Source: Aquabacter cavernae
GTDB lineage: Bacteria > Pseudomonadota > Alphaproteobacteria > Rhizobiales > Xanthobacteraceae
DNA: 64,000 nucleotides
Reading direction: 5' to 3'
NCBI RefSeq assembly: GCF_003993795.1
Contig: NZ_RWKV01000008.1
Coordinates: 496,001 to 560,000 of the forward strand
Numbering within the stretch: position 1 is the stretch's first letter; each line of letters begins with the position of its first letter. Shown here piece by piece: positions 53,450 through 63,770 of this stretch. The position numbers and the translations under genes are program-made. The notes below the pieces were generated by a model, which was given only the letters and a program-made list of their open reading frames with translations, had not been told where the DNA came from and did not search any database.

Positions 53450-56236
53450 TTGGCTGATAAAGATAGCCCGGCCGGCGGCGGTTCGCTGCCTTCCGAAATC
53501 CGTCCGGTCTCCATAACCGAAGAACTTTCGCGGTCCTATCTCGATTACGCCATGAGCGTGATCGTGTCCCGTGCGCTGCCGGATGTGCGCGACGGGCTGA
53601 AGCCGGTGCATCGGCGCATCCTCTATTCGATGCACGAGAACGGCTATCTCTGGAACCGCTCCTACCGCAAGTCGGCCCGCGTGGTCGGCGACGTTATCGG
53701 TAAATACCATCCCCACGGCGACCAGGCGGTCTATGACGCGCTGGTGCGCATGGCGCAGACCTTCTCCATGCGCCTGCCCTTGGTGGACGGCCAGGGCAAT
53801 TTCGGCTCCGTGGACGGCGATCCGCCAGCGGCCATGCGTTACACCGAAGTGCGCATGGAAAAGGTCACCCAGGCGCTGCTGGACGACCTGGACAAGGACA
53901 CGGTCGATTTCCAGGAAAACTATGACGGCAGCGAGACCGAGCCCAAGGTCCTTCCCGCCCAGTTCCCGAACCTTCTGGTGAACGGCGCGGGCGGCATCGC
54001 GGTGGGCATGGCCACCAACATTCCGCCCCACAATCTGGGCGAGGTGATCGACGGCACGCTGGCGCTCATCGACGATCCGGCGCTGCTGCCGGAATCGCTG
54101 CTGGACATCATCCAGGGCCCTGACTTCCCCACCGGCGGCCTGATCCTCGGCCGCACCGGCATCCGCCTGGCCTATATGACGGGGCGCGGCTCCATCATGG
54201 TGCGCGCGCGGGTGGCCATCGAGACCATCCGGAAGGATCGCGAAGCGCTCATCATCACCGAGATTCCCTATCAGGTGAACAAGGCGACGATGATCGAGAA
54301 GATCGCGGAGCTGGTGCGCGACAAGCGCCTGGAAGGCATTTCGGAGATCCGCGACGAGAGCGACCGCGACGGCATGCGCGTGGTCATCGAGATCAAGCGC
54401 GACGCCCAGGCGGACGTGGTGCTGAACAACCTCTACCGCATGACCCCGCTGCAGTCCTCGTTCGGCGCCAACATGGTGGCGCTGTCCGGCGGCAAGCCCG
54501 CGATCATGACCCTGCACGACATGCTCACCGCCTTCGTCGCATTCCGCGAAGAAGTGGTTAGCCGTCGCACCAAATTCCTCCTGCGCAAGGCGCGTGATCG
54601 CGCCCATGTGTTGGTCGGCCTCGCCATCGCCGTGGCGAATATCGATGAAATCATTCGGCTAATTCGCACCGCGCCCGATCCGGCGACGGCGCGCGACTCG
54701 CTCATGGGGCGTAATTGGCCGGCTAAGGATATGGCACCCCTGATCGCGCTCATCGCCGATCCGCGCCATGCGCTGCAGCCGGACGGTACCTACCGCCTCT
54801 CCAACGAACAGGCCCGCGCCATCCTCGACCTGCGCCTCCAGCGCCTCACCGCGCTGGGCCGGGACGAGATCGCGGAGGAGCTGGACAAGCTCGCCGCCGA
54901 GATCGCCGACTATCTGGACATCCTCTCCAGCCGCGAGCGGGTGATGGACATCATTCGCGCCGAGCTGATCGCCATCAAGACCGAGTTCGGCACCCCCCGG
55001 CGCAGCGAGCTGGTGGAAGGGCTGGGCGACCTGGAGGACGAGGACCTCATCCAGCGCGAGGAGATGGTGGTCACCGTCTCCCATGCCGGATACGTGAAGC
55101 GCGTGCCCCTCTCCACCTATCGCGCCCAGCGGCGCGGCGGAAAGGGCCGCTCGGCCATGCAGACGCGGGACGAGGATTTCGTCACCCGCCTGTTCGTGGC
55201 CTCCACCCATGCGCCGGTCCTGTTCTTCTCGTCCAAGGGCAAGGTCTACAAGCTGAAGGTGTGGCGCCTGCCCGCCGCCGCCCCCCAGGCGCGCGGCAAG
55301 GCGCTCATCAACATCCTGCCCCTGGAGCCGGACGAGCGCATCACCTCCATCGTTCCCCTGCCCGAGGAGGCGGACGCGGAAGGGCGTGTGCAGATCATGT
55401 TCGCCACCACCGGCGGCACGGTGCGGCGCAACGCCATGGCGGACTTCTCGCAGGTGAACCGCAACGGCAAGATCGCCATGAAGCTGGAGGAGGGCGACGC
55501 CATCGCCTCGGTCCAGCTCTGCACCGAGGATGACGACGTGCTCCTCACCACGGCGAACGGGGCCTGCATCCGCTTCCCGGTCACCGAGGTGCGTGTCTTC
55601 AAGGGGCGCGATTCCGTTGGCGTGCGGGGCATCCGGCTGGAGGAGACCGACACGGTCATCTCCATGGCCATCATCCGCCATTCCGATGTCAGCGCCGAGG
55701 AGCGGGTGGAGTATCTGCGCCGCGCCAATGCGGTGCGTCGCGGCGCGCCGGGTCCGGGCGACGAGGCGGAAGAGATCGTCGAGGTCGATGCCGAGGAGGC
55801 GCTCGCCGCAGACGCCGCGCCGGGCGACGGGACCCTGGGGCTGGAGCGCTACGCCCTCATGGGCGCGGCCGAGCAGTTCATCCTCACTCTGTCCGAGAAC
55901 GGCTACGGCAAGCGCACCTCGTCCTACGAGTATCGCGTCACCGGCCGCGGCGGAAAGGGCATCGTCGCCATGGCGGTGAACGAGCGCAACGGCCGCCTCG
56001 CCGCCTCCTTCCCTGTGGAGGATCCGGACCAGATCATGCTGGTGACCGATGGCGGGCAGCTCATCCGCTGCCCGGTGAACGGCATCCGCATTGTCGGCCG
56101 CGCCAGCCAGGGCGTCATCGTGTTCGATACGGCGGAAGGCGAGCGCGTGGTCTCCGTGGAGCATATCTCCGAGGAGGAGGATGCGGCCGGGGAGGTCGGG
56201 GCTGACGGGCCGGGCGAGGGCGGCGAGACGGAATGA
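53450..56236 (+). CDS. gyrA: DNA gyrase subunit A
   Basis: The TTG at 53450 opens [10 protein letters not shown]; the nearby GTG is out of frame. The 928-residue subunit has [28 protein letters not shown], catalytic Tyr131 in [10 protein letters not shown], and the GyrA box QRRGGKG starting near residue 562. The quinolone-determining loop reads [10 protein letters not shown], with Gln92 where Escherichia coli has Ser83. The C-terminal pinwheel is complete and has an acidic insertion ([21 protein letters not shown]) near 770. It cuts and reseals DNA to introduce negative supercoils. Confidence 0.96.
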   Translation: MADKDSPAGGGSLPSEIRPVSITEELSRSYLDYAMSVIVSRALPDVRDGLKPVHRRILYSMHENGYLWNRSYRKSARVVGDVIGKYHPHGDQAVYDALVRMAQTFSMRLPLVDGQGNFGSVDGDPPAAMRYTEVRMEKVTQALLDDLDKDTVDFQENYDGSETEPKVLPAQFPNLLVNGAGGIAVGMATNIPPHNLGEVIDGTLALIDDPALLPESLLDIIQGPDFPTGGLILGRTGIRLAYMTGRGSIMVRARVAIETIRKDREALIITEIPYQVNKATMIEKIAELVRDKRLEGISEIRDESDRDGMRVVIEIKRDAQADVVLNNLYRMTPLQSSFGANMVALSGGKPAIMTLHDMLTAFVAFREEVVSRRTKFLLRKARDRAHVLVGLAIAVANIDEIIRLIRTAPDPATARDSLMGRNWPAKDMAPLIALIADPRHALQPDGTYRLSNEQARAILDLRLQRLTALGRDEIAEELDKLAAEIADYLDILSSRERVMDIIRAELIAIKTEFGTPRRSELVEGLGDLEDEDLIQREEMVVTVSHAGYVKRVPLSTYRAQRRGGKGRSAMQTRDEDFVTRLFVASTHAPVLFFSSKGKVYKLKVWRLPAAAPQARGKALINILPLEPDERITSIVPLPEEADAEGRVQIMFATTGGTVRRNAMADFSQVNRNGKIAMKLEEGDAIASVQLCTEDDDVLLTTANGACIRFPVTEVRVFKGRDSVGVRGIRLEETDTVISMAIIRHSDVSAEERVEYLRRANAVRRGAPGPGDEAEEIVEVDAEEALAADAAPGDGTLGLERYALMGAAEQFILTLSENGYGKRTSSYEYRVTGRGGKGIVAMAVNERNGRLAASFPVEDPDQIMLVTDGGQLIRCPVNGIRIVGRASQGVIVFDTAEGERVVSVEHISEEEDAAGEVGADGPGEGGETE

Positions 56237-56841
56237 GCGCCGAGAGCCTCACGCTCTTCGTGCTTGCCTGCCTTGCGCTGGGCGCGACGCCGGGGCCGAA
56301 CGTGGCGCTCATCGTCGGCACCAGTCTCAAGCATGGCCGGCGCGCCGGCCTGCTTACCGCCACGGGCGTGAATGTGGGCCTCGTGCTCCAACTCGCCTTC
56401 GTGGCGGCGGGCCTTGCCTGGATGGTGGAAGTGTTCGCCCGCCATTTCGATCTGGTGCGCTATGCGGGCGCCGCCTATCTGGCGTGGCTCGCCATCGCCC
56501 AATGGCGCGCCGCCGGGACTGAGCGGCGTGAAGCCGCCCCCACGGGGCGGGCAGCCTTCTCGCGCGGGCTGGCAGTGGCGTTCGCCAATCCCAAGACCTT
56601 GCTGTTCCACGCGGCCTTCCTGCCGCAATTCATCACCGATCCCACCGATCCCGTGCCCCAGATCGCGCTTCTGGCGGCCATCTTCGCGGTGATCGCGCTG
56701 GTGGGCGACATGCTCTGGGCGGTCGCGGCCGACCGGGCGCGCGCCGCGCTCTCCGGTCGTTTCACGCGGCTGGCGGATCGCGTGTCCGCCGTCATCCTGC
56801 TCGGCGGCGCCGCCGTTCTGCTGGCGGCCGGGCGGCGCTGA
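56233..56841 (+). CDS. LysE/RhtB-family exporter
   Basis: The 202-residue protein starts in an ATGA overlap with gyrA. It has the LysE signature [22 protein letters not shown] and later [17 protein letters not shown], over about six helices. Members export amino acids or homoserine lactones; the substrate is unknown. The overlap implies co-transcription with gyrA. Confidence 0.88.
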   Translation: MSAESLTLFVLACLALGATPGPNVALIVGTSLKHGRRAGLLTATGVNVGLVLQLAFVAAGLAWMVEVFARHFDLVRYAGAAYLAWLAIAQWRAAGTERREAAPTGRAAFSRGLAVAFANPKTLLFHAAFLPQFITDPTDPVPQIALLAAIFAVIALVGDMLWAVAADRARAALSGRFTRLADRVSAVILLGGAAVLLAAGRR

Positions 56842-56844
56842 GCG

Positions 56845-57738
56845 TCACGCCGCCTGCCGGCTGATGGTCAGGTCTTGCCGGGGCGAGGCGCCGAACATGC
56901 GTGAATAGTCCCGGCTGAACTGGGACACGCTCTCATAACCCACATCGAAGGCCGCGCTGGAGACGGCGAGCCCGCCCGCCATGAGACGATGGCGCGCCTC
57001 GATGAGCCGGAGCTGCTTCTGGAATTGCAGCGGGGTGAGCGAGGTCACGGCCTTGAAATGCTGGTGGAAGGCGGACGGGCTCATGCCCGCCGCCTCCGCC
57101 AATTGCCGGACGGGCAGGGCGCGCGCGAAGTCCGCCCGCAGCACGGCCACCGCGCGGGCGATGCGCTGGGCATGGCCTTCCGGCCGGGCAAGACGGCGCA
57201 GCATGGGGCCGTGGCGGCCCTGGAGCAGCCAGTAATGCAGCTCCTTCAGCAATGCCGGGCGCAGCACGGCCTGCGCATCCGCCCGCTCGGGCAGGAGAAC
57301 GAGCCGCCGGATGCAGTCGGCCACGGCCGCGTCGGTCTCGCTCACCAGAATGCGCGGGCCGGGCGCGTCGGGGGCGCCCGCAATGGCGGAAATCTCCCCC
57401 AGCACGTCGCGCAGCAAGGCGAGGTCCAGATTCAGGGAGATGGCGAGATAGGGCGCCGTGCCGCTCGCCTCCACCACCCGCCCCTGGATGGGCGTATCGG
57501 CGCTCACCAGCAGGGTCTGGCCGGTGTGGAAGCGCCAATTGTCCGTGCCCGCCGCCACTTCCTTCGCCCCCTGGAGGACGAGACAGAGCAAGGGGGCATA
57601 GATGGAGTGGAGATAGCCGGTGGGCCCGTCCGCCCGCGCGAAATTGAGGCCGTTTCCCTCGGTGATGACGAGGCCCTCCCGGGCCGGTGTGTCGGCGGTG
57701 CGGGCCAGAACCAAGGGGAGGACGGGATCGAGGGACAT
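56845..57738 (-). CDS. AraC-family transcriptional regulator
   Basis: The 297-residue protein has an N-terminal AraC_N cupin-like domain (about 20-160, LLCLVLQGAKEVAAG) and a C-terminal double helix-turn-helix (about 190-285) with LAEAAGMSPSAFHQHFKAVTSLTPLQFQKQLRL and VGYESVSQFSRDYSRMFGASP. This architecture is common in regulators divergent from a short-chain dehydrogenase gene, as here, which it probably controls. It is convergent with the LysE gene, 3 bp apart. Confidence 0.9.
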   Translation of the reverse strand: MSLDPVLPLVLARTADTPAREGLVITEGNGLNFARADGPTGYLHSIYAPLLCLVLQGAKEVAAGTDNWRFHTGQTLLVSADTPIQGRVVEASGTAPYLAISLNLDLALLRDVLGEISAIAGAPDAPGPRILVSETDAAVADCIRRLVLLPERADAQAVLRPALLKELHYWLLQGRHGPMLRRLARPEGHAQRIARAVAVLRADFARALPVRQLAEAAGMSPSAFHQHFKAVTSLTPLQFQKQLRLIEARHRLMAGGLAVSSAAFDVGYESVSQFSRDYSRMFGASPRQDLTISRQAA

Positions 57739-57924
57739 GAGGGTCGCGCCTGTGGGTCATCGGCCGGACGGAGGAAAATGCCCGTCCGGCTGTTGGGACA
57801 CTGTAGCGGAGGGGCGGGCGCGGGGAAGGGGATTTGGAGGATCAGGCAAGTCTTCCGCAGCATTCGGCAAGCGCGCGTCACGGGCGGGAATTAGGGTCTC
57901 TTCACTCTCAGATGGAGTTCAGCC

Positions 57925-58701
57925 ATGACCCTTTCCGCTTCTTCCCCCACCCCCATCGCTCTCGTCACCGGCGCCAGCCGGGGCCTTGGGCGCAATACGG
58001 TTCTCGCGCTGGCGCGGCGCGGCGTGGACGTGATCCTGACCTATCATTCCCGCGCCGACGAGGCGGACGCCGTGGTGCGCGAGATCGAGGCGCTGGGCCG
58101 CAAGGCGGTCGCGCTGCGCCTGGATGTGGGTGACAGCAGCACCTTTCCCGCTTTCGTCCAGGAGGTTCTGGCAAGTCTGAAGAGCCGCTTCGGCCGCGAG
58201 ACGTTCGACTATCTGGTGAACAATGCCGGCATCGGCGTGCATGGCAGCTTCGCGGAGACGTCGGAGGCCACGTTCGACCTGCTGATGAACATTCATTTGA
58301 AGGGCACCTTCTTCCTGACCCAGAAGCTGCTGCCGCTGATCGCCGATGGCGGATGCATCGTGAACCTGTCCAGCGGCCTCGCCCGCTTCACCATGCCGGG
58401 CTATGCCGCCTATGCGGCCATGAAGGGCGGCATCGAGGTACTCACCCGCTACATGGCGGCGGAACTGGGTCCGCGCGGCATTCGCGTGAACACCGTGGCG
58501 CCGGGCGCCATCGAGACCGATTTCGGCGGCGGCGCGGTGCGCGACAATGCCCAGATCAACAAGGTGATCGCCGACAACACCGCGCTCGGCCGCGTCGGTC
58601 TGCCTGATGATATCGGCCACATGATCGCGGCTTTCCTGGCTGCCGACTTCGGGTGGGTGAACGGCCAGCGCATCGAGGTGTCCGGCGGCGTCAATCTGTG
58701 A
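57925..58701 (+). CDS. Short-chain dehydrogenase/reductase
   Basis: The 258-residue enzyme has the classical SDR motifs TGASRGLG, NNAGIG, catalytic Ser in NLSSGLA and Tyr/Lys in YAAYAAMKGG, and the C-terminal ending GQRIEVSGG. It uses NAD(P)(H); its substrate is unknown. Divergent transcription from the AraC regulator across 186 bp suggests local control. Confidence 0.92.
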   Translation: MTLSASSPTPIALVTGASRGLGRNTVLALARRGVDVILTYHSRADEADAVVREIEALGRKAVALRLDVGDSSTFPAFVQEVLASLKSRFGRETFDYLVNNAGIGVHGSFAETSEATFDLLMNIHLKGTFFLTQKLLPLIADGGCIVNLSSGLARFTMPGYAAYAAMKGGIEVLTRYMAAELGPRGIRVNTVAPGAIETDFGGGAVRDNAQINKVIADNTALGRVGLPDDIGHMIAAFLAADFGWVNGQRIEVSGGVNL

Positions 58702-58708
58702 GGCGCAA

Positions 58709-58740
58709 GCGGGGTCGGGCACAGGCCCGGCCCCGCTGTT
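58709..58740 (+). terminator. Hairpin after the SDR gene
   Basis: GCGGGGTCGGGC and GCCCGGCCCCGC pair over 12 bp (one G-T wobble) around ACAG. The tail is TGTTCCC, a weak U-run. It lies 7 bp after the SDR stop and before coaD. Confidence 0.6.
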
Positions 58741-58804
58741 CCCCAGTCGTCTGGGCGCCTGCCCCATTGCGCGGCGGCGCGCGGCGGGATAACGCTTCCC
58801 GCCC

Positions 58805-59326
58805 ATGAGCGCCGCCCAGCACACCACCCGCACCGCCATCTATGCCGGGTCGTTCGACCCGCCCACCAACGGTCATCTCGACGTGGTGCGCTCCGCGTGC
58901 CGGCTCGCGGACCGTCTGATCCTTGCGGTCGGGATCCATCCCGGTAAGACGCCCGTCTTCCCTCCGGCCGAGCGCCTGGACATGCTGCACGAGGTCTGCG
59001 GGCCGGTGGCGGCGGAAGAGGGCACCGTCCTGGAGGTGATCACCTTCGACAATCTGGTGGTGGAGGCCGCGCGCAAGGCGGGCGCGGGCCTGCTGATCCG
59101 CGGCCTGCGCGACGGCACCGATCTCGACTACGAGATGCAGATGGCCGGCATGAACGGCACCCTCGTGCCGCAGATCCAGACCGTCTTCCTGCCCGCTTCC
59201 CCCCGCGTGCGCCCCATCACCGCCACCTTGGTGCGCCAGATCGCCTCCATGGGCGGGGATGTCTCCGCTTTCGTTCCGCCGGCCGTGCTGGCGCGGCTCG
59301 TCGTCAAGTTCCCCAAGCGGGCCTGA
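58805..59326 (+). CDS. coaD: Phosphopantetheine adenylyltransferase
   Basis: The 173-residue enzyme has the nucleotidyltransferase motif [38 protein letters not shown], and the C-terminal [21 protein letters not shown]. It makes dephospho-CoA from phosphopantetheine. In most homologues the last motif begins ISSTLVR; here it is ITATLVR. Two cyclophilin genes follow on the same strand. Confidence 0.95.
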   Translation: MSAAQHTTRTAIYAGSFDPPTNGHLDVVRSACRLADRLILAVGIHPGKTPVFPPAERLDMLHEVCGPVAAEEGTVLEVITFDNLVVEAARKAGAGLLIRGLRDGTDLDYEMQMAGMNGTLVPQIQTVFLPASPRVRPITATLVRQIASMGGDVSAFVPPAVLARLVVKFPKRA

Positions 59327-59371
59327 TCCCATTCCGCGCTCCCTCTCGGGGCGCCAGTCAAGGAGATCCCC

Positions 59372-59974
59372 ATGCGCACCCTGTTCGGCCGGATGTCCGG
59401 TGCCCTGATGCTGCTCGGCGCGCTCGTGCTGCCGCTCGGCCTCTCGCTCGGCGCGGCCCAGCCCGCCTCTGCCCAGGCCGCCGCCTCCAAGATCGACCCG
59501 CAGAACACCCTTTATCTCGACACCACCTATGGCCGGGTGGTGATCGCGCTGCGGCCCGACCTTGCGCCCAAGCATGTGGAGCGCCTGAAGCAGCTGGCGC
59601 GCGAGGGCTATTACAACAACGTGCCGTTCCACCGCGTCATTGATGGCTTCATGGCCCAGACGGGCGACGGCCAGTATGGCAACGGCACCGGCGGCTCCAA
59701 GTATGCCAATCTCCCCGCCGAGTTCTCCAGCACGCCGTTCGTGCGCGGAACCGTGGGCATGGCGCGCTCGTCGTCGCCCGACAGCGCCAATTCGCAGTTC
59801 TTCATCTGCTTCGATTCCTCGCCCTTCCTGAACGGCAAGTACACCGTGGTGGGCGACGTGGTGTCGGGCATGGAGTTCGTGGACAAGCTCAAGAAGGGGT
59901 CGCAGGCCAATAACGGCACGGTCAGCAACCCCGACAAGATCGTGAAGATGCAGGTGGCCGCCGACGCCAAGTGA
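59372..59974 (+). CDS. ppiA: Exported cyclophilin-type peptidyl-prolyl isomerase
   Basis: The 200-residue protein has a signal peptide ending in LGAAQPASAQA and the cyclophilin core VPFHRVIDGFMAQTGDG, GMARSSSPDSANSQFFICF and FLNGKYTVVGDVVSGME. It would catalyse proline isomerisation in the periplasm. AAGGAG lies 8 bp before the ATG. Another cyclophilin gene follows 70 bp later. Confidence 0.92.
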   Translation: MRTLFGRMSGALMLLGALVLPLGLSLGAAQPASAQAAASKIDPQNTLYLDTTYGRVVIALRPDLAPKHVERLKQLAREGYYNNVPFHRVIDGFMAQTGDGQYGNGTGGSKYANLPAEFSSTPFVRGTVGMARSSSPDSANSQFFICFDSSPFLNGKYTVVGDVVSGMEFVDKLKKGSQANNGTVSNPDKIVKMQVAADAK

Positions 59975-60044
59975 GGCGTTCGGGGCCCCTGAGGACGGGC
60001 GCGCGTGCGCCCGGAACAACCGACAACAGGAAGAGGAGCAGCCC

Positions 60045-60503
60045 ATGGCTGAGGAAGTGATCGTCCTGGAGACCACCAAGGGTGAAGTGGTCATCGGCCT
60101 TCGGCCGGATCTCGCGCCGGGCCATGTGGCCCGCATCAAGGAGCTGGTGGCCGAAGGCTTCTATGACGGCGTGCCGTTCCACCGCGTCATCGACGGCTTC
60201 ATGGCCCAGACCGGCGATCCGACCGGCACCGGCATGGGCGGCTCGGGCAAGAAGCTGAAGGCCGAGTTCAATCGCCAGCCCCACACGCGCGGCACGGTCT
60301 CCATGGCCCGCGCGGCGAGCCCGGATTCCGGCGACAGCCAGTTCTTCATCTGCTTCGGCGATGCCCGCTTCCTGGACGGTCAGTATACCGTGTGGGGCGA
60401 GGTGATCTCGGGCATGGACAATGTGGACACGATCAAGCGCGGCGAGCCGGTGAAGGATCCCGACAAGATCGTCAAGGCGACCCTGAAGCCCAAGGAGGCG
60501 TGA
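60045..60503 (+). CDS. ppiB: Cytoplasmic cyclophilin-type peptidyl-prolyl isomerase
   Basis: The 152-residue protein lacks a signal peptide and has VPFHRVIDGFMAQTGDPTG, SMARAASPDSGDSQFFICFG and FLDGQYTVWGEVISGMDN. It is closely similar to the preceding exported protein, so the pair arose by duplication and now serves two compartments. GAGGAG precedes the ATG. Confidence 0.94.
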   Translation: MAEEVIVLETTKGEVVIGLRPDLAPGHVARIKELVAEGFYDGVPFHRVIDGFMAQTGDPTGTGMGGSGKKLKAEFNRQPHTRGTVSMARAASPDSGDSQFFICFGDARFLDGQYTVWGEVISGMDNVDTIKRGEPVKDPDKIVKATLKPKEA

Positions 60504-60548
60504 GCCTCTAAAGGGTGGCGGATCGCCCCCTTGGATGCCTAAAACAGC

Positions 60549-60574
60549 GATGGCCGGTCCTTGGACCGGCCATC
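60549..60574. terminator. Bidirectional hairpin between ppiB and lexA
   Basis: A perfect 12-bp stem GATGGCCGGTCC / GGACCGGCCATC with a 2-base loop lies between two convergent genes. It is followed by TGCATTT on the plus strand and CGCTGTTTTAGG on the minus strand. Both genes may end here. Confidence 0.75.
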
Positions 60575-60632
60575 TGCATTTCAGGGGCTTGTTCTCGCGA
60601 GCCCCAATTCCCGGCAGGGAGCCGCGCGAAAC

Positions 60633-61340
60633 TCAGTAGCGGCGCATGAGGCCCACGAGGCGGCCCTGGATGCGGACGCGATCCGGCCCGAAGATGCGGG
60701 TCTCGTAGGTGGGGTTGGCGGCCTCCAGGGCCACGGAGGCGCCTTTCTTGCGCAGGCGCTTGAGGGTGGCTTCCTCGTCATCCACCAGGGCCACCACGAT
60801 GTCGCCCGTCTCGGCCGAATCGCATTTGCGGATCAGCACCGTGTCGCCGTCCAGGATGCCGGCCTCGATCATGCTGTCGCCGCGCACTTCCAGGGCGAAA
60901 TGCTCGCCCGAGCCGAGCATTTCCGGCGGCAGGTTCAAGGTGTGGCTGCGGCTCTGGATCGCCGAGATGGGCGTGCCGGCGGCGATGCGGCCCATGACCG
61001 GCACGGAGACCGTGGGGGCCGTCTCCTCATCCTCGGCAGGCGGGCGCACGCGGCCGAGGCTCCCCTCGATGACGCTGGGCGAGAAACCGCGCGCCGCGCG
61101 CGGGGAGGCGAGGCCAGGGGCCACGCTGTCCGGCAGGCGCACCACTTCCAGCGCGCGGGCCCGGTTGGGCAGGCGGCGGATGAAGCCGCGCTCTTCCAGG
61201 GCCGTGATCAGGCGATGGATGCCCGACTTGGAGCGCAGGTCCAGCGCTTCCTTCATTTCGTCGAAGGAGGGCGGAACCCCCGTCTCCTTCAGGCGCTCGT
61301 GAATGAAGCGCAGCAGATCATATTGCTTGCGAGTGAGCAT
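60633..61340 (-). CDS. lexA: LexA repressor
   Basis: The ATG at 61340 gives 235 residues. The winged helix at 1-65 ([40 protein letters not shown]) is followed by a long linker and the S24 self-cleaving domain with cleavage site Ala121-Gly122, Ser156 in RGDSMIEAG and Lys194 in [10 protein letters not shown]. It represses the SOS genes and is cleaved when RecA is activated. A LexA box lies 78 bp upstream, indicating autoregulation. Confidence 0.97.
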   Translation of the reverse strand: MLTRKQYDLLRFIHERLKETGVPPSFDEMKEALDLRSKSGIHRLITALEERGFIRRLPNRARALEVVRLPDSVAPGLASPRAARGFSPSVIEGSLGRVRPPAEDEETAPTVSVPVMGRIAAGTPISAIQSRSHTLNLPPEMLGSGEHFALEVRGDSMIEAGILDGDTVLIRKCDSAETGDIVVALVDDEEATLKRLRKKGASVALEAANPTYETRIFGPDRVRIQGRLVGLMRRY

Positions 61341-61417
61341 GGCCGCCCCGTTTTTCGGCTTCCCGGTTGACACTCGCGCCCGGAAAGCGCGAAACAAATC
61401 GGGAACAACCTTTAGCC

Positions 61418-61432
61418 GTTCCTTTTGTGTTC
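61418..61432. promoter_or_regulatory. LexA (SOS) box upstream of lexA
   Basis: GTTCCTTTTGTGTTC is the reverse complement form of GAAC-N7-GAAC and lies 78 bp upstream of lexA, between it and moeA. It fits autorepression. Confidence 0.78.
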
Positions 61433-61462
61433 CGCAAGCGTGAACATGGGGTAAACGTTATT

Positions 61463-62695
61463 TCAGCCCAATAGCGGCAAGGCCTTGCAGGGATCGCCCA
61501 CGCGCCCGGTGGGGGCATCGGCCTCGCGAATCAGCAGGCAATCGGCCTCGGCGAGCGCCGAGAGCATGCCCGAATCCTGCACCGCCAGCGGCGCCACCAT
61601 GCGCGTTCCGTCCGCGGAATGGGAGAGGGTGGCGCGCATATAATCGCGCCGATGGTCATTGGCCTTCACCTCGGCGCCGAGCCTGGCATCGAAGCTTTCA
61701 AGGGCGGCCGGGGCGCCCTGGAGCGCCCGGATGAGCGGCACCAGGAACAGCAGCGAACACACATAGGCCGAGACCGGATTTCCCGGCAGGCCCAGCACCC
61801 GCATGGCTTCCCGCTGGCCGAACATGAGCGGCTTGCCCGGCCGCAGGGCGATCTTGTGCACGGAGAGGCCCACGCCTTCCGCCTTGAGGGCAGGGGCCAT
61901 CAGATCATGCTCGCCCACGGAAGCGCCGCCCGAGGTGACGAGAATGTCGAATCCCCCCTCCACGGCGCCGCGCACCGCCGCGCGGGTCGCCTCCAGGCTG
62001 TCGCCCACAAGGCCGAGATCCACCACCTCCGCCCCCGCGTCACGGGCGAGGCTCGCCACGCCATAGACATTGGAGACCACCACGGCGGCCGGCGAAGCGG
62101 CCCCGCCTCCCGGTCGCACCAGTTCGTCCCCGGTCTGGAGAATCGCCACGCTCGGGCGTCGGCGCACCGAAACGGTGCCATGGTCCGCGGCGGCCGCCAG
62201 CATGACGGAGCGGGCATCGAGCCGATGTCCCGCCGGCAGCAGGGCCGTGCCGGCCATGAAGTCAAACCCCGCCTTGCGGATGTTCCGGCCCGGCGCGGTC
62301 TCGTTCACCACTTCCACCACATCGCCGTCGCGCGTGGTGTTCTCCTGGATCACCACCGTGTCCGCTCCCTCCGGCACTAGCGCGCCGGTGAAGATGCGTG
62401 CGGCGGTGCCGGGAAGGACCGTGCCGGAGAAGGGGCGGCCCGCAGCGGATTCGCCGATCATGGTGAGACGGGCCGGCAGGTTCGCGATGTCCACCGCGCG
62501 CACCGCATAGCCGTCCATGGCCGACATGTCGGCCACCGGCTGGCTGCGACGGGCGACAAGGTCCCGCGACAGCACCCGCCCATGGGCCTGCGCGATGTCC
62601 ACCGTCTCTTCCGGCAGCGGTGCGGCGTCGGCGAGGATGAGCGCCAGCGCGTCGTCCACGGGCATGAGGGCCATGAGGGGGATCTCTCGTGTCAT
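61463..62695 (-). CDS. moeA: Molybdopterin molybdenumtransferase
   Basis: The ATG at 62695 gives 410 residues; an ATG at 62674 (MALMPVDDAL) is an alternative closer to the usual family start. Motifs: MSAMDGYAVRAVDI, GTAARIFTGALVPEGADTVVIQE, TGDELV, SGGASVGEHD and LPGNPVSAYVC. It inserts molybdenum into adenylated molybdopterin. Upstream on the same strand is moaC, separated by a 110-bp gap with a dispersed repeat. Confidence 0.95.
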   Translation of the reverse strand: MTREIPLMALMPVDDALALILADAAPLPEETVDIAQAHGRVLSRDLVARRSQPVADMSAMDGYAVRAVDIANLPARLTMIGESAAGRPFSGTVLPGTAARIFTGALVPEGADTVVIQENTTRDGDVVEVVNETAPGRNIRKAGFDFMAGTALLPAGHRLDARSVMLAAAADHGTVSVRRRPSVAILQTGDELVRPGGGAASPAAVVVSNVYGVASLARDAGAEVVDLGLVGDSLEATRAAVRGAVEGGFDILVTSGGASVGEHDLMAPALKAEGVGLSVHKIALRPGKPLMFGQREAMRVLGLPGNPVSAYVCSLLFLVPLIRALQGAPAALESFDARLGAEVKANDHRRDYMRATLSHSADGTRMVAPLAVQDSGMLSALAEADCLLIREADAPTGRVGDPCKALPLLG

Positions 62696-62726
62696 GAAAC
62701 GATCCCGGCCTGCGACCGGGCTTGCA

Positions 62727-62783
62727 AGAGCGTTTCCGAGCGAAGTGTGAAGCGGTTCGCGTGAAGGAAACGCGGAAACACTC
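62727..62783. repeat. Dispersed palindromic repeat, copy 2
   Basis: AGAGCGTTTCCGAGCGAAG through GTGAAGGAAACGC is an inverted copy of the sequence at 33825-33872. The arms GCGTTTCC and GGAAACGC pair. It lies between moeA and moaC. Confidence 0.8.
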
Positions 62784-62805
62784 TGGGTGGCGCGGCCGGC
62801 TGGCG

Positions 62806-63285
62806 TCAGCTCTCCGCCGTCCAATGGCCGGAGCGGCCGCCCGCCTTTTCCAGCAGGCGGATGCCCTCGATGCGCATGGCCCGGTCCGCCGCCTTCGCCA
62901 TGTCGTAGATGGTGAGGCAGGCCACGGAGACGGCGGTCAGCGCCTCCATCTCCACGCCGGTCTGGCCGGAGACGCGCACCCGCGCGCGGACGCGCAGGCC
63001 CGGCAGGGCGGCCTCGGGCTCGATCTCCACCTCCACCTTGCTGAGCAGGAGCGGATGGCAGAGGGGAATGAGTTCATGGGTGCGCTTGGCGGCCATGATG
63101 CCCGCGATACGCGCCACGCCCAGCACGTCGCCCTTCTTGGCGTTGCCGGAGAGGATCAGCTCCAGCGTTGCGGGGGCCATCACCACGGCCCCCTCCGCGA
63201 CCGCCTCGCGATGGGTGATCTCCTTGTCGGAGACATCCACCATGCGGGCGGCGCCGCTGGCGTCGAGATGGGTCAGGTCCGCCAC
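62806..63285 (-). CDS. moaC: Cyclic pyranopterin monophosphate synthase
   Basis: The GTG at 63285 gives 159 residues with [38 protein letters not shown] and [20 protein letters not shown]. It makes cyclic pyranopterin monophosphate, the first molybdopterin precursor. It lies 10 bp after the DUF2147 gene in the trpC-to-moeA run. Confidence 0.96.
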   Translation of the reverse strand: MADLTHLDASGAARMVDVSDKEITHREAVAEGAVVMAPATLELILSGNAKKGDVLGVARIAGIMAAKRTHELIPLCHPLLLSKVEVEIEPEAALPGLRVRARVRVSGQTGVEMEALTAVSVACLTIYDMAKAADRAMRIEGIRLLEKAGGRSGHWTAES

Positions 63286-63295
63286 GGTCGCGGGC

Positions 63296-63709
63296 CTATT
63301 TCGCGCGGGTCCAGGTCTGGGTCTCGCACAGCGGCACGAACACGCAGCCGCGCACTTCCAGCGTGTTGTCGCCCTTCAGCGTCAGCGTGGCGGTATAGGT
63401 CTTGCCGTCGTCGGGATTGTAGATCTTGCCGCCGCTCCAGCTTCCGCCCGAGCCGGAGAAGCCGGAGAGCATGGTGAGGCCCTTCAGGGGGCGGCTGCGC
63501 AGGGAGGCGTCGGCATTCTTGGCATCCGTCAGGGCCGGATTCTTCTTGATGTCGTCGGAGGAGACGAGCTTTCCGCACACGGAATTGCCGCAAGCGGTGA
63601 TCTCGACCACGCCTTCGTCCGTGGGGGTCATCCAGGTGCCGGTCACGTCGGCGGCCAGGGCCGGCATGGCGACGAGCGAAAGGAAGGCGGCAGTCAGGGC
63701 AATGCGCAT
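63296..63709 (-). CDS. DUF2147 exported protein
   Basis: The ATG at 63709 gives 137 residues with a signal peptide ([17 protein letters not shown]) and the DUF2147 core: [28 protein letters not shown], and [21 protein letters not shown]. Periplasmic, function unknown. It is inserted between trpC and moaC, which are neighbours in many relatives. Two cysteine pairs (CGNSVCG and CVFVPLC) may form disulfides. Confidence 0.88.
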   Translation of the reverse strand: MRIALTAAFLSLVAMPALAADVTGTWMTPTDEGVVEITACGNSVCGKLVSSDDIKKNPALTDAKNADASLRSRPLKGLTMLSGFSGSGGSWSGGKIYNPDDGKTYTATLTLKGDNTLEVRGCVFVPLCETQTWTRAK

Positions 63710-63770
63710 CTTCAACTCCCGATAGTGCCCGGTCATAGCCGGGCTTGCGAAAAATATGTCAGAGCGGCGT

